From NCBI RefSeq assembly GCF_947494055.1, contig NZ_CANLTR010000011.1:1-64000 (forward strand): DNA of 64,000 nucleotides, in the 5' to 3' direction. Positions 1 through 9,343 of this stretch are shown here, one piece after another (positions within the stretch are counted from its first letter, which is position 1; each line of letters opens with the position of its first letter). Made by a program: the position numbers and the translations under genes. The notes beneath the pieces were generated by a model. The model had not been told where the DNA came from, searched no databases, and saw only the letters and a program-made list of their open reading frames with translations. This stretch comes from an uncultured Jannaschia sp. GTDB taxonomy: Bacteria; Pseudomonadota; Alphaproteobacteria; Rhodobacterales; Rhodobacteraceae.

Positions 1-2
1 TC

Positions 3-209
3 GCCAACCGCCATCAGGTGTATCAACGCGCCCGTGCTGCCCGCCCCGAGCGGTGGTCAGAAAATACGCGCCGCTGGACGCCGAGCGGCTCCGTCTGGCT
101 CAATCCGGAGCGACCTGAATTAGGGAGCGAAGGTCATGGGGCCGCCGACGCGCTCTCCCAGGAAGCTGGCAGTGGCCCCATGACCGACCCTGCCGAGCGA
201 GCAGCCTGA
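3..209 (+). CDS. C-terminal end of a putative IS3-type transposase (partial, runs off the left edge)
   Basis: The open frame enters from the left edge, so only its last part is visible. The segment PERWSENTRRWTPSGSVWLN followed by PE resembles the C-terminal tail of IS3-family (rve integrase) transposases, where a PERW or PERF stretch is followed by WxPxGxVxLNPE. Similarity falls away after about base 122. From there to the stop at 207-209 the frame reads through a perfect inverted repeat, so the natural C-terminus may have been altered. No catalytic DDE residues are visible because they lie outside the window. It could be an intact element's end or a remnant. Family assignment rests on a short motif only. 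Confidence 0.5.
   Translation, partial: ANRHQVYQRARAARPERWSENTRRWTPSGSVWLNPERPELGSEGHGAADALSQEAGSGPMTDPAERAA
132..185. repeat. Perfect 12-bp inverted repeat (30-bp spacer) behind the transposase tail
   Basis: GGTCATGGGGCC at 132-143 is the exact reverse complement of GGCCCCATGACC at 174-185, and one further G-T pair extends the stem. It lies within or just after the transposase fragment and before the rplU promoter. It could be a transcription terminator for the upstream gene, although no T-run follows, or a structure left by a mobile element. Confidence 0.6.
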
Positions 210-256
210 AAACAAGGACAGGCGACAACTCCTTTGACAAACACCGCGGCTGCAGG

Positions 257-285
257 TTGACAGGTTCGTACCTGCATGAAATAGG
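257..285 (+). promoter_or_regulatory. Putative sigma-70-type promoter of rplU-rpmA
   Basis: TTGACA (257-262) is a perfect -35 hexamer. It is followed after exactly 17 bp by AATAGG (280-285), a weak -10. Start-site prediction would give a 5' leader of about 150 nt before rplU. A second TTGACA at 234-239 has no -10 at the right distance. This is a prediction only. Confidence 0.45.
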
Positions 286-440
286 CGCCCGACACGGGCT
301 GGGCAGAGAATCGTCCCGTCCGATCTTTAAAACTTTTGCTCGACAAGGGCACGCCGTCCGAGGTGGTCGCGATCGTACGGGTCGCTGGCCAAGAACGTCC
401 GAGAGGGGACCGAAGGGCGCGATTGAAAAGGAGAGAGCGG

Positions 441-1292
441 ATGTTTGCCGTTCTGAAGACCGGTGGGAAGCAGTACCGGGTCGCCGAGGGTGACGTGCTT
501 CGTGTGGAAAAGCTGGCCTGCGAGGCCGGCGAGAAGGTTCAGTTCAACGACGTGCTGATGATCGGCGGGGACGAGGTGCGCGTCGGCTCGCCGCGCGTAG
601 ACGGCGCTGCCGTGCAGGCCGACGTGATCGACCAGATCCGGGGCGAGAAGCTCATCCATTTCGTCAAGCGCCGGCGCAAGCACGGCTCGCAACGCACGAA
701 GGGGCACCGGCAATATCTTACGTTGCTGCGAGTGACCGATATCCTCGCTTCGGGTGCGGAGTCCTCTGGCGTCAAGGCGGCCGTCGGGGCCGGATCGATG
801 CCGCGGACGGCGCGCGACTCCGCGGCGGATGCGGTGAAGGCTGCGCCGGCAAAGGCGCGGACCGCGTCGAAAGCGGCTGTTGGCAAGGCGTCCGACCTCG
901 CGGATGATGCGGTCGCGGCTGTCGAAGAGGCAAACGACAGCACATCGACCGTCACCAAGGCCGCTGTGGCTGGTGCAGCCGCCGTCGGGGCCGCTGCGAT
1001 GGTCGGCGCCGCCGTCGCCGCCTCATCCTCCGGAGAAGAAGTGGGCACCCGCCCGTCGAACCTTATGGACGAGGCAAGGGATGGCAAACCGGACGATCTG
1101 AAGAAGATCTCGGGCGTTGGCCCGAAGCTGGAGTCCAACCTGCACGAGCATGGGGTATTCCATTTCGACCAGATTGCCGCTTGGGGTCCGGACGAGATTG
1201 CCTACATGGACGAGACGCTGTCGTTCAAGGGACGCATCGAGCGTGACGGCTGGATCGAACAGGCGAAGCGATTCGCCGCAGAACAGGAGTAA
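441..1292 (+). CDS. rplU: 50S ribosomal protein L21 with long C-terminal extension
   Basis: Residues 1 to about 103 form the L21 domain of the large ribosomal subunit (start MFAVLKTGGKQYRVAEGD, later the basic KRRRKHGSQRTKGHRQ stretch). ATG at 441 is chosen because L21 begins there and AAAGGAGAG precedes it; the frame stays open further upstream but is unrelated. The protein is 283 residues, against about 103 for a standard L21. The extra part is an Ala/Lys/Asp-rich linker, a small hydrophobic Ala/Gly/Val block (about 174-194), and a C-terminal helix-hairpin-helix-like domain (about 218-280, with SGVGPKLESNL). Similar extensions are known on Rhodobacterales L21. The role of the tail is unknown. 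rpmA follows after 6 bp, so the two are cotranscribed. Confidence 0.95.
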   Translation: MFAVLKTGGKQYRVAEGDVLRVEKLACEAGEKVQFNDVLMIGGDEVRVGSPRVDGAAVQADVIDQIRGEKLIHFVKRRRKHGSQRTKGHRQYLTLLRVTDILASGAESSGVKAAVGAGSMPRTARDSAADAVKAAPAKARTASKAAVGKASDLADDAVAAVEEANDSTSTVTKAAVAGAAAVGAAAMVGAAVAASSSGEEVGTRPSNLMDEARDGKPDDLKKISGVGPKLESNLHEHGVFHFDQIAAWGPDEIAYMDETLSFKGRIERDGWIEQAKRFAAEQE

Positions 1293-1298
1293 GTTAGC

Positions 1299-1568
1299 AT
1301 GGCACACAAGAAAGCCGGTGGCTCCTCCCGCAACGGTCGCGACTCCGCGGGCCGTCGCCTTGGCGTGAAGCTCTTCGGCGGCGAACGGGCTGTCGCAGGC
1401 AACATCATCGTACGTCAGCGCGGCACGAAATGGTGGCCGGGCGAGGGCGTGGGCCTTGGTCGGGATCACACGATCTTCGCCACGACCGACGGTGCGGTCA
1501 CCTTCCGCAAGGGGTTCAAGGGTCGCACCTTCGTAAGCGTGCTTACCCAGGCGGAGGCCGCCGAGTAA
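1299..1568 (+). CDS. rpmA: 50S ribosomal protein L27
   Basis: An 89-residue protein of normal L27 length. The glycine- and lysine-rich N-terminus ([22 protein letters not shown]) reaches toward the peptidyl-transferase centre in known ribosomes, and the body contains the family signature [21 protein letters not shown]. The start at 1299 is the conserved MAHKK start. It sits 6 bp behind rplU in the classical rplU-rpmA operon, and obgE lies one gene further on, as in many bacteria. The WW in place of the usual WHPG pattern is a small variation. Confidence 0.97.
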   Translation: MAHKKAGGSSRNGRDSAGRRLGVKLFGGERAVAGNIIVRQRGTKWWPGEGVGLGRDHTIFATTDGAVTFRKGFKGRTFVSVLTQAEAAE

Positions 1569-1585
1569 CCCGGACCCGCAGCGGT

Positions 1586-1635
1586 CGAGAATTTCGGGGG
1601 ATCGGCGATAACGCCGGTCCCCTTCGTCGTTCTCG
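1586..1635 (+). terminator. Hairpin downstream of rpmA (possible terminator)
   Basis: GGGGATCGGCG (1597-1607) pairs with CGCCGGTCCCC (1612-1622) around an ATAA loop with one G-T pair. An outer helix CGAGAA/TTCTCG (1586-1591/1630-1635) can extend it. There is no proper T-tract, so it may act as a weak terminator, an mRNA 3' end protector or an attenuator before the acetyltransferase gene. Confidence 0.5.
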
Positions 1636-1908
1636 GTAACGATTTCTTGGGAGGATCGTCCGATGGAACACTCAGCCTCTGACGGTTCGACGGGTTCGGA
1701 TCACCGTGAGCCGTCCAGTGCCGCGGTGCGCAAGCGAGAGGTGAGAGCCGTTCAGGCGCGCGATTGCCTGCCGGTATCAAGGCAGAACGCTTATGCGCTT
1801 GGCGGTTGCGCCGCCGCGGGACCCGGACGTGCAATCGTGGGTGGCGCAAGCACGGGACGTCCGCAGGCAGAACTCGGGTTTCGTCCCGGACGATAAAGGG
1901 GGAACGAC
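1636..1908. other. Intergenic stretch between rpmA hairpin and GNAT gene
   Basis: No convincing gene. A 77-codon frame starts at 1663 behind a good GGAGG (1650-1654) and ends at 1896. Its product has no recognisable domain, is rich in Arg, Gly and Ala, and could be chance. If real it would be an uncharacterised small protein cotranscribed with the acetyltransferase. Confidence 0.3.
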
Positions 1909-2475
1909 ATGACGCCGCAAAGTGCACCGCATAGGCTGGATATCGTTAGGACCGAGGATCAACGCGTCCTGACGACCGAACGTCTGATCATTCGGCCCCT
2001 TCGTCGATCCGATATGGGCCCGATCGAGCTGCATACCGGCGACCGCCGCCTTGCGAGCAACACGGCCTCGATTCCGCACCCGCTTCCGCCCGGGGCGACG
2101 GATGCCTTCGTCACCCGGGTCATGTCCGGCGCGGGCGACGAAACGGTCTGGGCGCTGGACGCCTCGCCGCGGGACATGGGGGAACTCGTCGGCGTGGTCA
2201 GTCTGAAGCCCCTGGATCGCGCGCAGTCCGAAATCGGCTACTGGGTCGCGCCGTCGCTCTGGAACACCGGCTTCGCCTCCGAGGCGGTCACGGCGTTGAT
2301 GGCGGCCAATCCGCTCGGCTCGCGCCAGATCTTCGGCTCGATCTTCCAGGACAACCCCGCTTCGGCGCGGGTGCTCACGAATGCCGGCTTCGACTACATC
2401 GGCGATGCCGAGACCTATTGCGTGGCCCGTCAGGCTGTCGTGCCGACCTGGACCTACATGCGCCAGATGGCTTGA
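1909..2475 (+). CDS. GNAT-family N-acetyltransferase (RimJ/RimL type)
   Basis: A 188-residue protein with the layout of the RimJ/RimL/SpeG branch of GNAT enzymes, which move an acetyl group from acetyl-CoA to an amine, often a protein N-terminus. Seen: TERLIIRPLRRSDM near residue 22 (typical first strand), GELVGVVSLKPLD, the EIGYWVAPSLWNTGFASEAV segment carrying the acetyl-CoA loop position, and NPASARVLTNAGF, the common NxxSxxvlxkxGF signature. GGGGGAA precedes ATG 1909. The loop reads WNTGFAS, not a canonical Q/RxxGxG/A, which still fits the RimJ-like group. The substrate cannot be told from sequence. A GNAT between rpmA and obgE is, to my knowledge, common in Rhodobacterales. Confidence 0.85.
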   Translation: MTPQSAPHRLDIVRTEDQRVLTTERLIIRPLRRSDMGPIELHTGDRRLASNTASIPHPLPPGATDAFVTRVMSGAGDETVWALDASPRDMGELVGVVSLKPLDRAQSEIGYWVAPSLWNTGFASEAVTALMAANPLGSRQIFGSIFQDNPASARVLTNAGFDYIGDAETYCVARQAVVPTWTYMRQMA

Positions 2476-2504
2476 GGCCGGTCCGGGCCCGGCGTAAGGG
2501 CTGA

Positions 2505-4632
<2,128 letters not shown>

Positions 4633-4636
<4 letters not shown>

Positions 4637-5892
4637 AGGACGCGATCGAGGACGTGCCGGGGTTGATGGCGGAGATCGGCGCCGCCGCGCGGGCCGCGTC
4701 GACTGCGCTCGCGACAGCGCCGGCGGAGCAGAAACGGGCGGCGCTCGACGGCGCGGCCGACGCGCTCCGGGCGCGGCGGGACGACGTATGCGCGGCAAAT
4801 GCGAAGGACATGGCGTTCGGGCGTGACCGCGAGTTGTCGGAGGCCATGCTGGACCGGCTCCGCCTCGACAAATCCCGCATCGAGAGCATGGTCGAGAGCC
4901 TTCGCGCCATCGCCGCGCAGCCGGACCCTGTCGGCACCGTGCTCGCGGAATGGGAGCGGCCGAACGGCCTCCGTATCCGCCGCGTGCGCACCCCGCTCGG
5001 CGTGGTCGGCGTGATCTACGAGAGTCGGCCGAACGTTACTGCCGATGCCGGCGCGCTGTGCCTGAAGGCGGGGAATGCTGTGATCCTGCGCGGCGGATCG
5101 GAGAGTTTCCATTCCTCCCGCGCCATCCACGCGGCGCTGGTCGCGGGTCTGACCGGCGCCGGCCTGCCCGAGACGGCGATCCAGCTCGTCCCCACCCGCG
5201 ACCGCGCCGCCGTCTCCGAGATGCTGGGCATGGTCGAGCATATCGACGTGATCGTGCCGCGGGGCGGCAAGGGGCTCGTCGGCCTCGTGCAGCGTGAAGC
5301 GCGCGTGCCGGTCTTCGCGCATCTCGAGGGGATCGTGCATGTTTACGTGGACCGCTCCGCCGACCCGGCCACGGCCCGCAGTGTCGTTCTCAACGCCAAG
5401 ACCCGGCGCACAGGGATCTGCGGTGCGGCCGAGTGCCTGCTCGTCCACCGCGACGTTGCGGAAACGCTCGGCGCGGAGATCGTCGCGGACCTGATCGCCG
5501 CGGGCGTCGAAGTGCGTGCCGGGCCGGGGCTCGATGGGTCCGTCCCGGCGACCGAGGACGATTGGGGGACCGAGTTCCTCGACTTGAAGATCGCCGCGAA
5601 GGTCGTGGACGACGTGCACGACGCGATGACCCATATCCGGCATTACGGCAGCAGCCACACCGACTGCATCCTCGCCGAGGATGCGGATGCCGTCGCCGCC
5701 TTCTTCGCCGGGCTCGACAGCGCGATTCTGATGCACAACGCCTCCACCCAGTTCGCCGATGGCGGCGAGTTCGGAATGGGGGCGGAGATCGGTATCGCCA
5801 CCGGCAAGATGCACGCGCGCGGACCCGTCGGGGCAGAGCAGCTTTGCAGCTTCAAGTATCTCGTCACCGGGAACGGCGCGGTCCGGTCCTGA
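4633..5892 (+). CDS. proA: Gamma-glutamyl phosphate reductase
   Basis: NADPH-dependent reduction of gamma-glutamyl phosphate to glutamate-5-semialdehyde, the second step of proline synthesis. The 419-residue protein is of normal size. Seen: [16 protein letters not shown] and [13 protein letters not shown] (cofactor-binding region), the catalytic cysteine in [12 protein letters not shown], and the C-terminal [18 protein letters not shown] block. The start is ATG 4633, which overlaps the proB stop as ATGA; the frame is open upstream but only as a shadow of proB. ProA acts directly on the unstable ProB product, which fits the coupled genes. Confidence 0.96.
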
Positions 5893-5914
5893 ACCACCAA
5901 GAAAAGGCACCCGC

Positions 5915-7093
5915 ATGTCCGAACCCCGCCCGAACCTCGTCCGCCGCACGCCCTTCCCCGACAGCGTGAGCCGCGCCGTCGTCACGCCATTGCAGCCCTC
6001 GGTCGTGTATGCCTCGCCCGACCCGGACGCGCTCGACGGGCAGTACGAAGGGCGCTCGCACGGTTACACCTACGGGCGTGAGGGGCATCCGAACGCCGAC
6101 GTGCTGGCCCGGATGATCGACCGGATGGAGGGCGGCGAAGGCGGAATCATCACCGGCAGCGGCATGTCCGCGGTGACCGCCACGCTGCTCGGCCTGCTGT
6201 CGCAGGGCGACCACATCGTCGGCGGCAACCAGCTCTACGGCCGGTCACTGCGGATGATGACGCAGGACCTGCCGCGTTGGGGCATCGACGCGACGCTGGT
6301 GGACCCGACGGACGCGGCGGCGATGGCGGCGGCGATCACGCCGGCGACGAAGCTTATCCTCGTGGAGGTCGTGTCGAACCCGACCTTGCGGATCGCGGAC
6401 ATGGAGGGGATCGAGCGGCTCGCGCGGGAGCGCGGCCTGATCCTCGTGGTCGACAACACCTTTACCACGCCCTACGGCTTCCCCGCCTATACGCGCGGCG
6501 CCGACGTGGTGATCCATTCGGTGACGAAGCTGCTGGCCGGCCATTCCGACGTGACGCTGGGCTACGTGCTGGCCCGGGACGCGGCGCAGCGGAAGGCGAT
6601 CTATGACACGAACGTCACGCTGGGCCTCACGCCGAGCCCGTGGGATTGCTGGATGGCGGAACGCGGTCTCTACACGTTCGACATGCGCTTCGAGCGGACG
6701 CAGGCCAATGCCGCCGCGCTGGCCGAGATCGTCTCGACGCACGAAGCCGTCGAGCGCGTCCTCTATCCCGGCCGCCCGGACCATCCCGATCACAACCGGG
6801 CCGGCGCGCTGCTCGGGCCCAACTTCGGAAACATGTTGAGCTTCCGGCTTCACGGCGGGCGAGAGGCGGCGAACGCGCTGACCCGTGCGGCACCGCTGGT
6901 CGCCTTCGCACCGACTCTGGGCGACGTGGGCACGACGCTCTCGCATCCCGCCTCCTCCAGCCACCGCGGCCTGACGCCCGAGGGACGTGCCGCCCTCGGC
7001 ATCACGGAAGGCTTCTTCCGCGTTTCGGTCGGCTGCGAGCCGCTGGACCTGCTCACCCGCGACTTCACCGCTGCGCTCGACGCCGTCGGCTGA
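5915..7093 (+). CDS. Cys/Met-metabolism PLP-dependent lyase (cystathionine beta-lyase-like)
   Basis: A 392-residue fold-type I enzyme of the MetB/MetC family. Seen: the GYTYGREGHPN N-terminal block, the GSGMSAVTATLLGLL cofactor loop, VDNTFTTPYGF, and the Schiff-base lysine in HSVTKLLAGHSDVTLG. The C-terminal GDVGTTLSHPASSSHRGLTPE and RVSVGCE match lyases acting on cystathionine or methionine-type substrates. Exact activity (cystathionine beta-lyase, gamma-lyase or methionine gamma-lyase) cannot be assigned from sequence. It starts 22 bp after proA and ends one base before phoR, so it may be expressed with either neighbour. Confidence 0.88.
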   Translation: MSEPRPNLVRRTPFPDSVSRAVVTPLQPSVVYASPDPDALDGQYEGRSHGYTYGREGHPNADVLARMIDRMEGGEGGIITGSGMSAVTATLLGLLSQGDHIVGGNQLYGRSLRMMTQDLPRWGIDATLVDPTDAAAMAAAITPATKLILVEVVSNPTLRIADMEGIERLARERGLILVVDNTFTTPYGFPAYTRGADVVIHSVTKLLAGHSDVTLGYVLARDAAQRKAIYDTNVTLGLTPSPWDCWMAERGLYTFDMRFERTQANAAALAEIVSTHEAVERVLYPGRPDHPDHNRAGALLGPNFGNMLSFRLHGGREAANALTRAAPLVAFAPTLGDVGTTLSHPASSSHRGLTPEGRAALGITEGFFRVSVGCEPLDLLTRDFTAALDAVG

Positions 7094-7094
7094 T

Positions 7095-8147
7095 ATGCTC
7101 GCCGCCGTCCTCGACGCGCTCCTCGAGCCGGCGCTCCTGCTCGACGCGAACGGACGGGTCGCGGTGGCGAACGGCGCCGCGCAGGAACGGCTGGGCGTCT
7201 GGGTCGTCGGGCGGTCCTATGTCAGCGTCCTGCGCCAGCCCTCGCTGCTTGCTCCGGTGGAGGACGCCTTCGCCGAAGGCACACCGGGACGGGCGCGCTT
7301 CACCCATTCCTCGGGCGAGGTCGAGACGCTCTACGAGGTGCGGGTCAGTCCGTTGCCGGCGCGCAGCGGACAGCGGCAGGTGCTTTTGGTGTTCCGCGAC
7401 GTCTCCGAGCTCCGCGCCGGGGAATCCATGCGCCGGGACTTCGTCGCCAATGTCAGCCATGAGCTGAAGACGCCGCTCACCGCCATCCTCGGCTTCATCG
7501 AGACGCTGCAGGGACCGGCCCGCGACGATCCGAAGGGACAGGCACGGTTCCTCTCCCTCATGGCGCTCGAGGCGTCGCGGATGAACCGGCTGGTCTCCGA
7601 CCTGCTCTCGCTGAGCCGGCTGGAAGGGCAGTCGCGGCGGCGGCCGACGGATCGGCTGGACCTGATCGTCGTGCTGGGCGAGGCGATCGACCCGATCCGT
7701 CCCGGTGCCGAAGCAGAGGGGGTGACGTTCGATCTGCACGGCCCCGACGCGGCCCCCGCGCCGGGCGACCGGGACCAGCTCATCCAGGTTTTCGCGAACC
7801 TGCTGGAAAACGCGATCAAGTACGGCGCGCGACCTGGCACGGTCGAGATCGTGGTCGACCGCATCGCGCGGGAGCCGGTGATCCGCGGCCCGGCGTGGCG
7901 CATCGCGGTGTCCGATCAGGGACCCGGCATCGCGCCCGAGCATATCCCGCGCCTGACCGAGCGATTCTACCGTGTCGATACGGGACGCAGTCGAGCCACC
8001 GGCGGCACCGGATTGGGGCTCGCCATCGTCAAGCACATCGTGAACCGCCACCGCGGCCGCCTCAGGATCGAGAGCGAGCCGGGGCAGGGAACGCGGGTGA
8101 CGGTGACGCTTCCGGCCGAAATCCGACCGACCGACCCGTTGTCATAA
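7095..8147 (+). CDS. phoR: Phosphate-regulon sensor histidine kinase PhoR (no membrane segment)
   Basis: A 350-residue histidine kinase, predicted partner of PhoB encoded at the end of this locus. Residues about 5-110 form a PAS-like domain (LLDANGRVAVANGAAQERLG). The phospho-acceptor is H122 in FVANVSHELKTPL. The ATPase domain follows, with N box (NLLENAIKYG), G1 (DQGPGIAPEH), F box (RFYRVD) and G2 (GGTGLGLAIVKH). No transmembrane helix is visible at the N-terminus, unlike E. coli PhoR, so the protein appears cytosolic or peripheral. ATG 7095 follows the upstream gene's stop by one base. The phoR stop codon lies inside the Pho box of pstS. Confidence 0.88.
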   Translation: MLAAVLDALLEPALLLDANGRVAVANGAAQERLGVWVVGRSYVSVLRQPSLLAPVEDAFAEGTPGRARFTHSSGEVETLYEVRVSPLPARSGQRQVLLVFRDVSELRAGESMRRDFVANVSHELKTPLTAILGFIETLQGPARDDPKGQARFLSLMALEASRMNRLVSDLLSLSRLEGQSRRRPTDRLDLIVVLGEAIDPIRPGAEAEGVTFDLHGPDAAPAPGDRDQLIQVFANLLENAIKYGARPGTVEIVVDRIAREPVIRGPAWRIAVSDQGPGIAPEHIPRLTERFYRVDTGRSRATGGTGLGLAIVKHIVNRHRGRLRIESEPGQGTRVTVTLPAEIRPTDPLS

Positions 8148-8171
8148 AACCGTTACTTGATCGTCACAAAA
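8139..8171 (+). promoter_or_regulatory. Pho box: three 11-bp-spaced PhoB half-sites upstream of pstS
   Basis: Three CTGTCAT-like heptamers lie in perfect 11-bp register, each followed by four bases: TTGTCAT (8139-8145)-AAAA, CCGTTAC (8150-8156)-TTGA, TCGTCAC (8161-8167)-AAAA. This is the classical PhoB arrangement (E. coli: CTGTCATA repeats with AT-rich spacers). The box overlaps the phoR TAA (8145-8147) and lies about 85 bp before pstS, so phosphate starvation should activate pstSCAB-phoU-phoB. A clear -10 was not identified. Confidence 0.85.
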
Positions 8172-8253
8172 GGCAAACATCCGGCGCCTAGCTGGCGGCA
8201 TCAACGGATGCCGTGGGGCGTTCGTCCTACGTACGGAACATCAGGAGCATTCC

Positions 8254-9288
8254 ATGTCCCTCACCAAGACCGCCATTTCGGGTCTGGCGCTCGCCGCCGT
8301 TTCCGCAACCGCCGCCGCCGCGCGCGATCAGGTTCAGATCGCCGGGTCCTCGACCGTGCTGCCCTATGCCTCGATCGTCGCCGAAGCCTTCGGCGAGAAC
8401 TTCGACTTCCCGACGCCCGTCGTCGAATCGGGCGGCTCCTCGGCCGGCCTGAAGCGTTTCTGCGAGGGCGTGGGCGCGAACACGATCGACATCGCCAACG
8501 CCTCCCGCGCGATCCGCGACAGCGAGGTCCAGGCCTGCGCCGATGCCGGCGTGACCGATATCATCGAGGTCCGCATCGGCTATGACGGGATCGTCTTCGC
8601 CAGCCAGCAGAACGGGCCCGACTTCGGCGCCTTCACCCCCGCCCAGTGGTACCAGGCGCTTGCCGCCGAGATCCCGGGCGAGGACGGTGCGATGGAGGGG
8701 AACCCGAACACGAACTGGACCGACGTCGACGAGAGCCTGCCCGACGCCGAGATCCTGGCCTTCATCCCCGGCACCAAGCACGGCACGCGCGAGGTCTTCG
8801 AGGAGAAGGTCATGCTGCAGGGCTGCGAGGATACCGGCGCGATGGAGCGCATGACCTCCGCCGGCATGGACGAGGACGCGGTCGAAGAGGCCTGCATGTC
8901 GGTCCGCGCCGACGGGCGCAGCGTCGACATCGACGGCGACTACACCGAGACGCTGGCGCGGATCGAGAGCGACGCGAACGGCGTCGGCGTGTTCGGCCTG
9001 TCGTTCTACGAGAACAACACCGACACGCTGAAGGTCGCCACGATGGGCGGGGTCGAGCCCTCCACCGAGACCATCGCCTCCGGCGAGTATCCGGTGTCGC
9101 GGCCCCTCTACTTCTACATCAAGGCGGCGCATCTCGCGGCCATCCCCGGCCTGAAGGAATACGCCGAGTTCTTCGTCTCCAACGACATTGCCGGCCCCGG
9201 CGGCCCGCTCTCGGATTACGGCCTCGTGCCCGATCCGGAACTGGCCGAGACGCAGGACAAGGTCGCCCAGGAATCGGTGATGAACTGA
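8254..9288 (+). CDS. pstS: Periplasmic phosphate-binding protein PstS
   Basis: A 344-residue substrate-binding protein of the high-affinity phosphate ABC importer. A signal peptide (about 1-23, cut near AAA|RD) sends it to the periplasm. Seen: IAGSSTVLPYASIVAEAF and ESGGSSAGLKRFCEGVG (phosphate-binding loops), DIANASRAIRDSE, and GTKHGTREVFEEKVM, which carries an Arg position typical of the site. A Cys-containing insertion (LQGCEDTGAM to EEACMSV) and the length of about 340 residues fit the alphaproteobacterial PstS/PhoX-type group. First gene behind the Pho box. Confidence 0.95.
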   Translation: MSLTKTAISGLALAAVSATAAAARDQVQIAGSSTVLPYASIVAEAFGENFDFPTPVVESGGSSAGLKRFCEGVGANTIDIANASRAIRDSEVQACADAGVTDIIEVRIGYDGIVFASQQNGPDFGAFTPAQWYQALAAEIPGEDGAMEGNPNTNWTDVDESLPDAEILAFIPGTKHGTREVFEEKVMLQGCEDTGAMERMTSAGMDEDAVEEACMSVRADGRSVDIDGDYTETLARIESDANGVGVFGLSFYENNTDTLKVATMGGVEPSTETIASGEYPVSRPLYFYIKAAHLAAIPGLKEYAEFFVSNDIAGPGGPLSDYGLVPDPELAETQDKVAQESVMN

Positions 9289-9343
9289 TCGGACCGGGTC
9301 GGGGGCGACCCCGGCCCATTCCCACGACGCGTCGGAGACCCAG

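Noticed and set aside
1663-1896. 77-codon frame behind a GGAGG before the acetyltransferase gene
   Set aside because: Good ribosome-binding site but no domain, odd Arg/Gly/Ala-rich make-up and no hint of conservation; kept only as a note in the intergenic entry.
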